Assembly (NCBI RefSeq): GCF_010993965.1
Contig: NZ_WIXM01000006.1
Coordinates: 128,529-192,528 of the forward strand
Direction of reading: 5' to 3'
Origin: Gracilibacillus sp. YIM 98692
GTDB taxonomy: Bacteria; Bacillota; Bacilli; Bacillales; Amphibacillaceae
DNA: 64,000 nt
The position numbers and the translations under genes are program-made. Below the pieces are notes generated by a model, which was not told where the DNA came from, ran no database searches, and saw only the letters and a list, made by a program, of their open reading frames with translations. Of the stretch, positions 28,178 to 37,795 are shown piece after piece; the stretch's first letter is position 1, and each line of letters starts with the position of its first letter.

Positions 28178-29209
28178 TTAATAATTTTTGATCTGCTCTT
28201 TTCCTTTCATGGCACGTAATGTACCTTTGGCAAGTGCGAGCATTACATTTTCACCTGGAATTACATATACATCTGCAATCCAATGAATTCGCTCCATTAT
28301 CTTTTCATTTAACAATGGAATTTTAGCAAGATCTCCTGTTAATACAACAGCATCCACTTTCCCCATTAAAACCGTACCCATGGCACCTATTTCTTTCGCT
28401 ATTTGATAAGCAAGTGCGTTTATAATAGGAGCAACTTCTTCTTTGTTACGATCTAGCAATTCAAGTACATCATCCACTTTATTTGCTTCGGTATATGCTT
28501 TTAGCCCTCCAAAAAAGGTGATTTTATTTTGTATTTCTTCTTTCGTAAAAGAGTTCATAAAGCACAATTCAATTAATTCATTATTGGGAATAGTTCCAGC
28601 CCTTTCTAATGAAAACGGACCATCTCCATCAAATCCATTATTTACATCAATCACTTTTCCGAGATAATGAGCACCTACTGTTACTCCTCCGCCCATGTGG
28701 GCTACGACCATGCTCGTATTCTCATAAGATTTATTTAACTGCTTTGCAATCTCTCGTGCAACTGATTTTTGATTTAACGCATGAAAGATACTTTTTCTTT
28801 GAATATTAGGTAATCCAGTCATCTTAGCCACCGGCTGCATCTCATCCACTACAACAGGATCCACTATAAAAGACGGAATATTTAGATTGGAAGCAATTCT
28901 AAAGGCAATTATTGCACCTAAATTGGATACATGCATGCCATTCTCACCTTTATATAAATCATGCAGCATCGCTTTTGTTATTTTATAAGTACCACCACTA
29001 ATTGGTTTTAACAAGCCGCCTCTTCCACAAACTGCGTCTAGAGAAGTTAAGTTCAATCCGATTAATTGTATTTGATTTAGGATAGCTTTTACTCGAACTG
29101 TTTCTTGTTCCATTAGATCGAGATAATTTTCATCTTCAGCCAAAGGCAATTCCATTTCAAATAGGTTTTGCTCTCCTTGAAAGATTGCCATTTTAGTGGC
29201 ATGAACCAA
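28178..29209 (-). CDS. buk: Butyrate kinase homologue, probably inactive
   Basis: Resembles butyrate kinase over its whole length (AVCGRGGLLKPISGGTYK, VDPVVVDEM, HALNQKSVAR, MGGGVTVG, GDGPFS.ERAGT). Three active-site signatures are altered: the phosphate loop NPGSTSTK reads NPLVHATK, the usual GYLGT segment reads AYTEA, and the adenosine motif TGGLA reads TGDLA. The canonical start at 29209 (TTG) falls inside the first motif and has no ribosome site. A good one (GGGGGAG) instead precedes an ATA codon at 29243-29245 that overlaps the bkdR stop. No internal stop codons are present. ptb, which should supply its substrate, is missing. Confidence 0.75.
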   Translation of the reverse strand: MVHATKMAIFQGEQNLFEMELPLAEDENYLDLMEQETVRVKAILNQIQLIGLNLTSLDAVCGRGGLLKPISGGTYKITKAMLHDLYKGENGMHVSNLGAIIAFRIASNLNIPSFIVDPVVVDEMQPVAKMTGLPNIQRKSIFHALNQKSVAREIAKQLNKSYENTSMVVAHMGGGVTVGAHYLGKVIDVNNGFDGDGPFSLERAGTIPNNELIELCFMNSFTKEEIQNKITFFGGLKAYTEANKVDDVLELLDRNKEEVAPIINALAYQIAKEIGAMGTVLMGKVDAVVLTGDLAKIPLLNEKIMERIHWIADVYVIPGENVMLALAKGTLRAMKGKEQIKNY

Positions 29210-29241
29210 AGGATTTACAACTAAGATACGGTAGTCCTTGT

Positions 29242-30879
29242 CTATGACTTACTCCCCCTATCTATGTGAAACTTATCCATTTTATAATAAAGGTTCCTTA
29301 TTGATATTCCTAACTCTTTAGCTGATTTTGTTTTATGATAATTATTTTTTTTCAAAATCTCTAACAAATAATTTCTTTCAAAATAATCCATTGCTTGTTG
29401 TAATGTTTTTGGTTTAAAGATGGTCTGAGTATGTTTATTGACTTGTTGAAAATGCGGGAAATGATCCAATGTTAATATTCTAACATTCATCCCAATGCCT
29501 TTCACAGCTTGTTCTAATATCCATTCTAACTCTGCTATATTTTTAGGCCAATCATAATCAGTAAATCTTCTCATAACCTCTTCATCTATATTCTCTATAG
29601 CTAAATGATACCTTATATTTAAACATTTCAGTTTATGAAAGGCAATCATTTTTAAATCTGATTTCCTTTCCCTCAATGGTGGAATTTTTAATTTGTAACG
29701 ATTGATAAGATCTTGAAACTTATCTGTTAAATGCTTGTTCGTAACAGGAGTTGCAGAACTAAAAATAAATTGTATATTAAAAGATTTTTCATTCTCACCT
29801 TGTATAAAATCGAATAATTTTTCTTGTGTTTCTTTAGAAAGAAAATTGATTTCCTCCACATATAATGTTCCATTCTTAACCTTATGTAATAAACCAGAAT
29901 CTGTTTTATGACCGAATAATACACTTTCAAGAGAGTTTAAAGGAACCTCTTTTACATTTAAATGGTAAAAAGGATAAATCCTTCGCACCCCTTCTGAATG
30001 CATTGCTTTTGCTAACATAAACTTGCCTGTCCCTATCTCCCCTTCGATAAATATAGGCTCCGTTAAATTTTTATACAACTTAGCTTGTTCTTTTACAACG
30101 TTTAATTCAAGAGATTGCCCAATCATGTCGTCCAATTGATAATTTTTTTCAAGGTGACGTATTACTTGCCTAGCTATCTCCAACTCATTATTCTGAGTGT
30201 TTTCAAGTTTTTGTTCCATTGTTTGAACAAAACCTATTAACCGGCCTTTAATAAATACAGGCTTTGCATTTATTATATATATGGCCTTTTTGCCATGTCG
30301 TTTTACGGTAAAATAGGATTTCTTTTCGCGTCTATACTGCATGGATTGATCGATATTCTTCACAATTGTTGCACATAACTCGTCTGAAGCTTTTTGCATA
30401 TGAATGAAATGATGCCATTGATCATTAACGAACCATTCTTCTTGATTGGGAAAGAGAAACCGAATCGCCTGTTGCGAATGAGTTGCCAACACTTTCAACA
30501 CTTCTTGATATAACGAGTAATCTGTGTGAGTTATCACCTTGTGATAAAATTGATCGTAAGGTTGCATCATTAAAAGTACACCAATCAGTTTTTTTTGCTC
30601 GTCTAAGAACGGTATATAATGTACCAACATTTTTTTATTTGTTTTATTTAAATATGTGACTTTAGTTAAAGATTGTCTAGATTGTAAAACAGTGGTCACA
30701 TATGATGTGTCTAAAAAACGATGTATAGGTTGTCCGGTGATACTTGGATGCAGTTCAGAAAGCAAATGGTCTCCTAGCTGATTTACATTGATGATACATT
30801 CATTTGTATCAATCAAAATGATTGCAAACGGAAGATGATTTATAATATCTATATGATTAAAGTTTGTATTTGTTCTCAT
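29242..30879 (-). CDS. bkdR: BkdR-like enhancer-binding regulator lacking the sigma-54 loop
   Basis: Regulator of the bkd operon by position. The 545-residue protein has PAS-like sensor regions (about 5-230), an AAA+ domain and an intact C-terminal Fis-type helix-turn-helix (SAKELGISIRNLYYKMDKF). The AAA+ part is eroded: Walker A reads GEIGTGKFM, Walker B reads LYVEEI, and the GAFTGA loop that contacts sigma-54 is deleted. After LFGH only about a dozen residues remain before GTLYVEEI, against about 22 in normal activators. Like TyrR it may act without sigma-54 (inference). Start ATG 30879 chosen for its AGGGTG site. Confidence 0.82.
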   Translation of the reverse strand: MRTNTNFNHIDIINHLPFAIILIDTNECIINVNQLGDHLLSELHPSITGQPIHRFLDTSYVTTVLQSRQSLTKVTYLNKTNKKMLVHYIPFLDEQKKLIGVLLMMQPYDQFYHKVITHTDYSLYQEVLKVLATHSQQAIRFLFPNQEEWFVNDQWHHFIHMQKASDELCATIVKNIDQSMQYRREKKSYFTVKRHGKKAIYIINAKPVFIKGRLIGFVQTMEQKLENTQNNELEIARQVIRHLEKNYQLDDMIGQSLELNVVKEQAKLYKNLTEPIFIEGEIGTGKFMLAKAMHSEGVRRIYPFYHLNVKEVPLNSLESVLFGHKTDSGLLHKVKNGTLYVEEINFLSKETQEKLFDFIQGENEKSFNIQFIFSSATPVTNKHLTDKFQDLINRYKLKIPPLRERKSDLKMIAFHKLKCLNIRYHLAIENIDEEVMRRFTDYDWPKNIAELEWILEQAVKGIGMNVRILTLDHFPHFQQVNKHTQTIFKPKTLQQAMDYFERNYLLEILKKNNYHKTKSAKELGISIRNLYYKMDKFHIDRGSKS

Positions 30880-31016
30880 ACACACCACACCCTGCATCTT
30901 TTTGCATACTACTATCATACGCTTTTCTGCAATCCTTAGCAAGTTTCTTGTGTTTTGCTCTTAAAGAAAAGATTATGCTATACTGTGACAAAATAAAACA
31001 GAGTGGAGGAACCAAT

Positions 31017-31259
31017 ATGCGAATTATCGCATTCATTATACTAGTATTACCAGCAATCTTTGCTACTTATGGAATCAAATTAATGCGAGATGCTTTTTTT
31101 GGGGAACTTACTTTTATATTTTTCCATGTCATCATCCAGTTTATTGTTGGACTGATTCTATTTATTGGCGGACTATGCTTTATTGGAGGATTTATTCTAC
31201 ACAGAGACCGAAAAAGAAAACTGGTTAAAGGAGAAGAACATAACAGATATGAATCATAG
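31017..31259 (+). CDS. yqzF: YqzF family membrane protein (DUF2627)
   Basis: An 80-residue protein with two transmembrane helices (about 2-22 and 34-65), a GIKLMRDAFFG loop and a basic tail RDRKRK. It sits divergent from bkdR, as in B. subtilis. An upstream extension of the frame is ignored because GTGGAGG lies directly before this ATG. Function unknown. Confidence 0.85.
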   Translation: MRIIAFIILVLPAIFATYGIKLMRDAFFGELTFIFFHVIIQFIVGLILFIGGLCFIGGFILHRDRKRKLVKGEEHNRYES

Positions 31260-31263
31260 GAAA

Positions 31264-31290
31264 GGCTGTTGAGAAAATTTCTCAACAGCC
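31264..31290. terminator. Bidirectional terminator between yqzF and aspartokinase
   Basis: A near-perfect hairpin GGCTGTTGAGAAA/TTTCTCAACAGCC lies between two convergent stop codons. Confidence 0.8.
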
Positions 31291-31316
31291 TAAATTAATA
31301 CTTTCCAAAGAATCTT

Positions 31317-32663
31317 CTATTCAAAAAATGTTTCGTATAATGCTCGAACCGATTCATCTACTTTAGAAGCCTTAATACCAAACATCATCGAAACTTCTGA
31401 AGAACCTTGATTCATCATTTCGATATTAACATCTGCCTTTGTAAAAGCATGGGTGGCTTTATCCGCTAAACCAACTGTACTATCCATACCTTCACCAACC
31501 ACCATAATTAAGGCTAAATCGCGCTCTACATCAACTGTATCTGGATCTAATTCTTCCTTAATTCGTGCAATAATTCGTTCTTCTTTCTCTGTTGTTAATT
31601 GTGAGTCGCGAATAATGATAGAGATATCATCAATACCAGATGGTGTATGTTCAAATGAGATATCCTCATCCTCTAATATGGTTAATAACTTTCGACCGAA
31701 ACCTAACTCGCGGTTCATTAAGTACTTGCTCACATAGATACTAATAAAGCCTGTATCACTCGCAATTCCTACCACTGGGTTTGGTTGTGGTTCTTTTTTC
31801 GATACGATAATGGTTCCAATTCCCGTAGGATTATTGGTATTTTTAATACAAACTGGAATATCTGCTTTAAAAGCTGGAATCAATGCTTCGTCATGAAAGA
31901 CAGAAAATCCTGCATAAGATAATTCTCGCATTTCTTTATAAGTTAATGCTGTAATTTCTTTTGGATTATCTACAATGGTTGGATTAACACAATATACCGA
32001 GTCAACGTCTGTAAAGTTTTCATAAAGATCTGCTTTCACACCTGCTGCTACAATGGAACCAGTAATATCTGAACCGCCACGCGAGAAAGTAATTAGCTTC
32101 CCATCCTTAGAATATCCGAAAAAACCTGGAATAACGACAATTTCTTCACGATCTCTTAACTTATATAAGATGTCATAGCTTTGATCTAAAATTTGTGCAC
32201 TTCCAGGAGTATCGCTCACTAAAATTCCTGCTTCTTTAGGATTTAAATAGCTTGCTTTCACTCCAATTGATTGTAGGTAGGCACTAAGTACTTTTGCTAA
32301 AGAATCTTCCCCTGTTGCCTTGATAGCATCAAGCTTTAGTTCATCACTATCAGAAGAACCAAGGATAGATTCAATACCATCTTTAATTTCTGCAATAATA
32401 TGGTCTGATATGTTTAATTCTTTCGTAATCTCATGGAAACGATCCAGTACTAATTGTAACTTCTCGTCATGAGGTTGATTATTTAAGTAAGCTTCTGCAA
32501 CACCAATTAATAAATCCGTTACCTTTGTATCTTCCGAGAAACGCTTGCCTGGTGCAGATACAATAACAACTTTTCGATCGCTGTCATCTTGAATAATATT
32601 TGATACTTTTCGTAATTGTTCAGCATTCGCTACTGAACTTCCTCCAAATTTAGCTACTTTCAT
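31317..32663 (-). CDS. thrD: Aspartate kinase (YclM/ThrD type)
   Basis: Phosphorylates aspartate at the start of the lysine/threonine/methionine pathway. The 448-residue monofunctional enzyme has the N-terminal VAKFGGSSVA motif, FSRGGSDITGS, and two C-terminal ACT domains for amino-acid feedback. Many segments (ENFTDVD, SYAGFSVFHDEALIPAF, NQGSSEVSMMFG) match the B. subtilis YclM isozyme rather than LysC or DapG. ATG 32663 has GGAGAG 7 nt upstream. No lysine riboswitch is seen upstream. It is monocistronic. Confidence 0.9.
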   Translation of the reverse strand: MKVAKFGGSSVANAEQLRKVSNIIQDDSDRKVVIVSAPGKRFSEDTKVTDLLIGVAEAYLNNQPHDEKLQLVLDRFHEITKELNISDHIIAEIKDGIESILGSSDSDELKLDAIKATGEDSLAKVLSAYLQSIGVKASYLNPKEAGILVSDTPGSAQILDQSYDILYKLRDREEIVVIPGFFGYSKDGKLITFSRGGSDITGSIVAAGVKADLYENFTDVDSVYCVNPTIVDNPKEITALTYKEMRELSYAGFSVFHDEALIPAFKADIPVCIKNTNNPTGIGTIIVSKKEPQPNPVVGIASDTGFISIYVSKYLMNRELGFGRKLLTILEDEDISFEHTPSGIDDISIIIRDSQLTTEKEERIIARIKEELDPDTVDVERDLALIMVVGEGMDSTVGLADKATHAFTKADVNIEMMNQGSSEVSMMFGIKASKVDESVRALYETFFE

Positions 32664-32848
32664 GATTAATCTCTCCAATAATTATTTTTATACCAATAAA
32701 AATATTATCACACTTCCACAGATTTTGTTAAATAAAAGTAGCCTTTATTTTCAACAATACGGAAGAATTTAAAAGTGTATTTCTATGAGAGTTGTGAATT
32801 GTTAAAATATTGTGTCAAATGCCTATATACTGTACGAGAGCACTATTT

Positions 32849-33448
32849 TTATTTTGATATAAACATTTGTGTCCAATAATTTCCGTCTTTTACATACCCT
32901 ACTCCAATATGGGTATATTGTTCGTTTAAAATATTTTGTCTATGACCGCTTGAATTCATCCATGCATTCACGACTTTATTTGGGGTAGATTGACCTCTTG
33001 CAATATTCTCAGCAGCTGCCCTGTAAGATATACCAAAATCTTGCATCATATTAAACGGAGAACCATAAGTCGGACTTTGATGACTGAAATACTGCTTAGT
33101 TCTCATATCTTCTGATTTATATCTCGCTACTCTTGATAATTCCCAATCAGGACGTAAAGGCTTTAACCCATATCTTTCTCGTTGCTGATTCGTTAAATCG
33201 ATCACTTTATGCTCTATACGTTTGATCTCATCAATGGAAGGAATTGTTACTTTTTGACCAGGATAAATCAAATCAGGGTTTTCAATATGATTATTTGCCT
33301 CGATAATTTCTGATAAACCTATACGATATTTTACAGATATTTTCCACAAGCTATCACCAGGTTGTACGGTGTAGGTTTCCACAGCAAGCGCATTATTCGG
33401 TAATAGAAATAGTGACGCTAATGCAAAGAGAAAAATAATTTTTTTCAT
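32849..33448 (-). CDS. Secreted LysM-CAP domain protein (YkwD/SafA-like)
   Basis: A 199-residue secreted protein: signal peptide (about 1-22, cleavage after ALA), one LysM domain (YTVQPGDSLWKISVKYRIGL...PGQKVTIP), then a CAP/SCP domain with HRQNILNEQYTHIGVGYV and an AENIARG block. LysM targets peptidoglycan or cortex. CAP proteins in Bacillus (YkwD, YlbC) have no settled activity. The neighbouring spo0A suggests a spore-envelope role, but that is only context. ATG 33448 follows GGAGG. Confidence 0.85.
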   Translation of the reverse strand: MKKIIFLFALASLFLLPNNALAVETYTVQPGDSLWKISVKYRIGLSEIIEANNHIENPDLIYPGQKVTIPSIDEIKRIEHKVIDLTNQQRERYGLKPLRPDWELSRVARYKSEDMRTKQYFSHQSPTYGSPFNMMQDFGISYRAAAENIARGQSTPNKVVNAWMNSSGHRQNILNEQYTHIGVGYVKDGNYWTQMFISK

Positions 33449-33512
33449 TTTTAAAACCTCCAAATCAATTATTTTCCTCTTTATCCTTCCATTTTTTTTA
33501 TTTAATATACAA

Positions 33513-33548
33513 AAAGCACTTAAACTCCTGTTGGAATTTAAGTGCTTT
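33513..33548 (-). terminator. Terminator after spo0A
   Basis: Stem AAAGCACTTAAA/TTTAAGTGCTTT with T-rich sequence following on the minus strand, 10 bases past the spo0A stop. Confidence 0.85.
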
Positions 33549-33557
33549 ACTATCTGA

Positions 33558-34343
33558 TTAGCTTGCCCGATGTTCTAACCTTAAACGGTCTGCCACCATT
33601 GCAATGAATTCTGAATTCGTTGGCTTTGCTTTTGATACGCTGACCGTATAACCAAACAGTGAAGAAATGGAGTCCATATTTCCTCTACTCCAAGCCACTT
33701 CGATAGCGTGTCTGATCGCTCTCTCTACACGAGAAGCTGTCGTATTATATTTTGTAGCAATATCTGGGTAAAGTAGTACTTTAGTAATGGAACCCAATAA
33801 TTCAATGTCATTGTATACCATTGTAATGGCTTCACGTAAATACATATACCCTTTAATATGTGCTGGAACACCGATTTCATGAATAATGTGTGTAATATTC
33901 GCTTCCAAATCAAACTTTTTATTTGGACTTACTTGTGCAGCAGAAGAATTTTGCTGTAAGCTTATTTGAGCCCCTTGAACTTGACGAACCTGTTCAGCGA
34001 GATGCTCTAAATCAAATGGCTTCAAAATGAAGTAGGAAGCTCCAAGGTTAACAGCTTTTTTCGTCACTTCTTCTTGTCCAAATGCCGTTAACATAATGAC
34101 ATTAATATGTTTGGTACTGCTCTGTTTCTTAATTTTAGACAAAACGGCCAACCCATCTATATGTGGCATAATGATATCCAAAACCACAACATCGGGGTTG
34201 ACATCTTCGATCAAATCTAAACATTCTTTACCATTATAAGCTTTACCTACTACTTCAATATCATCTAAATCCATTAAATATTCATCCATTAATTGAACTA
34301 ATTCACGGTTGTCATCAACAAGTAACACCTTCGATTTCTCCAC
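33558..34343 (-). CDS. spo0A: Sporulation master regulator Spo0A
   Basis: Response regulator that receives phosphate from the Spo0F-Spo0B relay and switches on sporulation. The 261-residue protein has a receiver domain with acidic D10-D11, acceptor D56 and K108-region LKPFD, a hinge, and the Spo0A-specific DNA-binding domain with recognition helix [20 protein letters not shown]. Start is GTG at 34343 after AGGAGG. Two perfect 0A boxes lie upstream, indicating autoregulation as in B. subtilis. It follows spoIVB and has its own terminator. Confidence 0.97.
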   Translation of the reverse strand: MEKSKVLLVDDNRELVQLMDEYLMDLDDIEVVGKAYNGKECLDLIEDVNPDVVVLDIIMPHIDGLAVLSKIKKQSSTKHINVIMLTAFGQEEVTKKAVNLGASYFILKPFDLEHLAEQVRQVQGAQISLQQNSSAAQVSPNKKFDLEANITHIIHEIGVPAHIKGYMYLREAITMVYNDIELLGSITKVLLYPDIATKYNTTASRVERAIRHAIEVAWSRGNMDSISSLFGYTVSVSKAKPTNSEFIAMVADRLRLEHRAS

Positions 34344-34399
34344 AATACTTCCTCCTTCAAGTAAATAAACATTTTTCTATAATTTTCTATAACTATATG

Positions 34400-34528
34400 T
34401 TCGACAAAAGTTAAATATATCCTGCTTTTCCCCTAAAAAACATTGATTTTTTTTGAATATCTCAAGTTTCCTTTAAATATCTACTTTTTTCGATAAATTT
34501 ATGTACAGACTTAGTTTTGTTTGTCGAA
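34400..34528 (-). promoter_or_regulatory. spo0A control region with two perfect 0A boxes
   Basis: TTTGTCGAA occurs on the minus strand at 34400-34408 and on the plus strand at 34520-34528, both exact matches to the Spo0A box. They lie 57 and 177 bases upstream of the spo0A start, within the 287-base gap after spoIVB. In B. subtilis similar boxes switch spo0A from its vegetative to its sporulation promoter. I could not place the -35/-10 elements with certainty. Confidence 0.65.
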
Positions 34529-34589
34529 AAATCTTTGTATTAATACTAACAATTTTTTCTATTTAATACAAGTACATTGGAATATTTTT

Positions 34590-34626
34590 AAAAAAAATAA
34601 AGACTACCGCCTAGCGATAGCCTTTG
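34590..34626 (-). terminator. Terminator after spoIVB
   Basis: Hairpin AAAGGCTATCGC/GCGGTAGTCTTT (with G-U pairs) followed on the minus strand by a long T-run. Confidence 0.8.
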
Positions 34627-34630
34627 TTTA

Positions 34631-35917
34631 TTAGCTTGCTTTATTCTCTTCTTGTTTATAAATATCGATCCCAGCTTCATTTAACATCCATTCAATATGA
34701 ACACCATAACCAGATGTTGGGTCATTGACAAAAACATGAGTCACTGCTCCGATAATTTTATCATCTTGTATGATTGGACTGCCACTCATTCCTTGTACTA
34801 TGCCCCCAGTTGCTTCTAACAATCGCTCATCAGTTATTTCAATAATCAATCCTTTAGTTGCAGGCGCGTCTTGTTCAATGCTATTGACAATCTTTACATC
34901 AAAAGCTTCGACTTTTTCATCATCAATGACTGTTAATATTTGCGCCTTTCCTTCTTTTACTTGATGAGGTAATGCAATTGGCATCGGCTTGTTCCATTTA
35001 TTATCATTAAATGGCTTACTTAAAGTCCCAAAAATACCAAAAGGAGAGTTTTTTGTGATATTGCCTAATTTTACATCGTTAAATAAAAATTCCGCTTTTT
35101 TCTCTCCTGGTATACCATGTTCTCCTTTTTTTATTTCTTTAATTTGAGAGCGGACAATAGACCCGTCTTTTATGTCAACAGGTTTTCTAGTGTCCATATC
35201 TGAAATAATATGTCCTAATGCACCATATTTTTTACTCTTTGGATCATAAAAAGTCATCGTACCAATGCCTGCTGCAGAATCACGTATATATAAACCAATA
35301 CGATAATCTTTTTGTTCTACATCATATACTGGCTTTAAGTTAGTTTGAAAAGTTTCTTTTCCTCGTTTTACTTCTACATCTAATGATTCTTCCTTTTCAC
35401 CAGCTTCTTCCACTAAAGGTGCTACTTGCTCCATTTTTTTAACAGGTTGACCATTGATACTTAATATACTATCTCCAACATTAATTTCAGCTTGTTCACC
35501 AGGTGATACTTCTCCATCATTTGTTTGAACTAAATGATGTCCTACAACTAGTACACCATTCGTTTGTAAATTAATACCAATGGATTGACCGCCAGGGATA
35601 ACTCGAAAATCCTCATATACAGATACATCTACTTTTTTTACAGGGAAATTTGCCACTGAGTAAGTTAACTCATGGTTCCCGCTTTGATTTAGCGGAATTT
35701 TGACAAGATCTGTAGCATGAGCTGCTTTTTCCTCTTCATTAGAATAAACCGAAACAGAATCACCAAATACAGGAATGTCTATTTCATCTGCTTCCGAAAA
35801 GGTTTGAATATGGTTGGGTATGGAAAGATATATTTGAAATGGTGAATACCATGGTAATGCGATAAAAGAGACAAGGAGTATTAATCCTACAATTTTTCTT
35901 AACCAATCTTTTGTCAT
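34631..35917 (-). CDS. spoIVB: SpoIVB signalling serine peptidase
   Basis: Forespore-made protease secreted into the intermembrane space, where it cleaves SpoIVFA so that pro-sigma-K is processed in the mother cell. The 428-residue protein has a membrane anchor (about 8-28), a PDZ domain (about 105-195) and an S55 protease domain. The catalytic triad is intact, at the same numbers as in B. subtilis: H236 in GALGH, D363 and S378 in GMSGSP. It lies upstream of spo0A and downstream of recN, the conserved order. Confidence 0.95.
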   Translation of the reverse strand: MTKDWLRKIVGLILLVSFIALPWYSPFQIYLSIPNHIQTFSEADEIDIPVFGDSVSVYSNEEEKAAHATDLVKIPLNQSGNHELTYSVANFPVKKVDVSVYEDFRVIPGGQSIGINLQTNGVLVVGHHLVQTNDGEVSPGEQAEINVGDSILSINGQPVKKMEQVAPLVEEAGEKEESLDVEVKRGKETFQTNLKPVYDVEQKDYRIGLYIRDSAAGIGTMTFYDPKSKKYGALGHIISDMDTRKPVDIKDGSIVRSQIKEIKKGEHGIPGEKKAEFLFNDVKLGNITKNSPFGIFGTLSKPFNDNKWNKPMPIALPHQVKEGKAQILTVIDDEKVEAFDVKIVNSIEQDAPATKGLIIEITDERLLEATGGIVQGMSGSPIIQDDKIIGAVTHVFVNDPTSGYGVHIEWMLNEAGIDIYKQEENKAS

Positions 35918-36048
35918 TACATCACCCTCCTTGTTATTACAGAATTTTAATCTGTATGATTAATTTGACCCTTACAAGAAGTTTTTAAACCCGTTAAACA
36001 TAACAAATTAGGGTGATGATTTCCACTTATAAAATAAAGAATTTAATA

Positions 36049-37776
36049 CTAACCTTGCTTAAAGGTTTCATTCATTTTAATTAATTCTTTTGCATGTGTT
36101 TTGGAAGCATTAGTTAAGGAAGTTCCTGTCATCATTTTTCCAATTTCAGCCACTCTTTCGTCCATTGTTAATTCATTTACAACCGTATGCGTTCTATTTT
36201 TTTGGACAGTTTTTTCAATTTTTAGATGATGATCTGCAATCGAAGCCACCTGTGGCAAGTGCGATATACATAACACTTGGGAACCGATAGAAATATTGTA
36301 CATTTTTTCCGCCATAGCTTGTGCTACTCTCCCGCTAACTCCTGTATCTACTTCATCGAAAATCACACTTGTAATACCTTGATGTTTGGAAAAGATATTT
36401 TTTAATGCCAGCATAATTCGAGACATTTCTCCACCTGATACTACTTTATGCAGTTCTTTCAAAGGCTCTCCGGGATTGGTTGAAATGTAAAATCGAACCT
36501 GATCTATACCGTTCCTGTTTGGTTTTACTTGTAATCCATTAAGTTCTAACCCTTCTCTTCCTGTTTTGTGATAATCTACACCAACTTTGAAATTCGATTT
36601 TTCTAGGTATAATTCTTTTAATTCTTTCATAACAGCCATTTCTAACTCATATGCTACTTTATTTCGTTGCTGATGTATTTCTTTCGCCTCTAATATGAGA
36701 TCTTTGGATACTTCGTCCATTGTTTCAGCTAATTGCATCAAATGTTGATCCCGATTTTTTATCTCATCCAGTTCTTCCTCAATTTTAGCACTATATTCAA
36801 TGATTTCTTCTACAGATGTCCCATATTTTCTTTTTAGCTGATCAATTTCATTTAATCTGGATTCAATAATTTGCAATCGCTTAGGTTCATATTCCATTCC
36901 TTCTAAATACTGCCTTATTTGGTAAGACAATTCTTCAATTATAAAATAGTGATTAATATATTCCTCATGAACTTTCTTCATTTCCTCACTATGCTCTCCA
37001 GCTTCTTCAAGATGAATCGCAGTATGTGACAGCCAATCAATCGCTTTTTGCTCGCCATGTAATGCATTGTATGCATCATTTAAATTTTGAAATATTTGTT
37101 CAAAATGTTGTAATTCGTTGCGTTCGTTCTCCAGTTCTTCATCCTCATTTGGTTGCAAATCTGCTTGTTGAATTTCATTTAGTTGAAATGATAATAAATC
37201 TAATCGTTGAGCCATTTCTTGTTCATTTTTATTTTTTTCTTCATATTTACTTTTCAGCTCTTGATACTGAGTATACAACCTAACATAATCTGATTTAAAT
37301 TTTGGTTTTTTTGTTTCGTAATAGAAATCTAAAAGATCTATGTGTTTTTCTTGATTTAATAAAGCCTGTGTTTCATGTTGGCTATGTATATCTAGCAACG
37401 TTTGTCCAATTTCTTTTAAGATGGCTAATGTTGTTAATTTTCCATTTACTCGACAGATACTTTTGCCTGTATGTGAAATAGTTCGATGCAACACAAGCAT
37501 TTGATCCTCTTTTATATCAATACCTAACTCTTTTGTGATTTCATAAATAGGATGACTATTATCTTCTATAATAAACAGACCTTCAAGTTCAGCTTTTTTT
37601 TCACCATGTCGCACAAATTCTGCAGAACCGCGTCCACCAACTAATAGACCAAGTGCATCAATGATAATCGATTTACCTGCACCGGTTTCACCAGTTAAAA
37701 CTGTCAAGCCTTTTTGAAAAGTTATCGAAACTTCTTCAATAATTGCAAAATTCTTAATCGATAGTTCTGTCAGCAT
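36049..37776 (-). CDS. recN: DNA repair protein RecN
   Basis: SMC-like ATPase that gathers at double-strand breaks and tethers DNA ends for recombination. The 575-residue protein has the N-terminal Walker A GETGAGKSIIIDALG, a long coiled-coil middle (about 160-360) broken by a short hinge, and the C-terminal signature VVSGGEMSRIMLALK plus Walker B SVIFDEVDTGVSG. It is 19 bp downstream of argR and probably co-transcribed. Confidence 0.95.
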   Translation of the reverse strand: MLTELSIKNFAIIEEVSITFQKGLTVLTGETGAGKSIIIDALGLLVGGRGSAEFVRHGEKKAELEGLFIIEDNSHPIYEITKELGIDIKEDQMLVLHRTISHTGKSICRVNGKLTTLAILKEIGQTLLDIHSQHETQALLNQEKHIDLLDFYYETKKPKFKSDYVRLYTQYQELKSKYEEKNKNEQEMAQRLDLLSFQLNEIQQADLQPNEDEELENERNELQHFEQIFQNLNDAYNALHGEQKAIDWLSHTAIHLEEAGEHSEEMKKVHEEYINHYFIIEELSYQIRQYLEGMEYEPKRLQIIESRLNEIDQLKRKYGTSVEEIIEYSAKIEEELDEIKNRDQHLMQLAETMDEVSKDLILEAKEIHQQRNKVAYELEMAVMKELKELYLEKSNFKVGVDYHKTGREGLELNGLQVKPNRNGIDQVRFYISTNPGEPLKELHKVVSGGEMSRIMLALKNIFSKHQGITSVIFDEVDTGVSGRVAQAMAEKMYNISIGSQVLCISHLPQVASIADHHLKIEKTVQKNRTHTVVNELTMDERVAEIGKMMTGTSLTNASKTHAKELIKMNETFKQG

Positions 37777-37795
37777 TTTTATAATCCCCTTCTTT

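Noticed and set aside
32664-32848. Lysine riboswitch upstream of the aspartokinase
   Set aside because: No long structured leader; the sequence is AT-rich with no L-box blocks.
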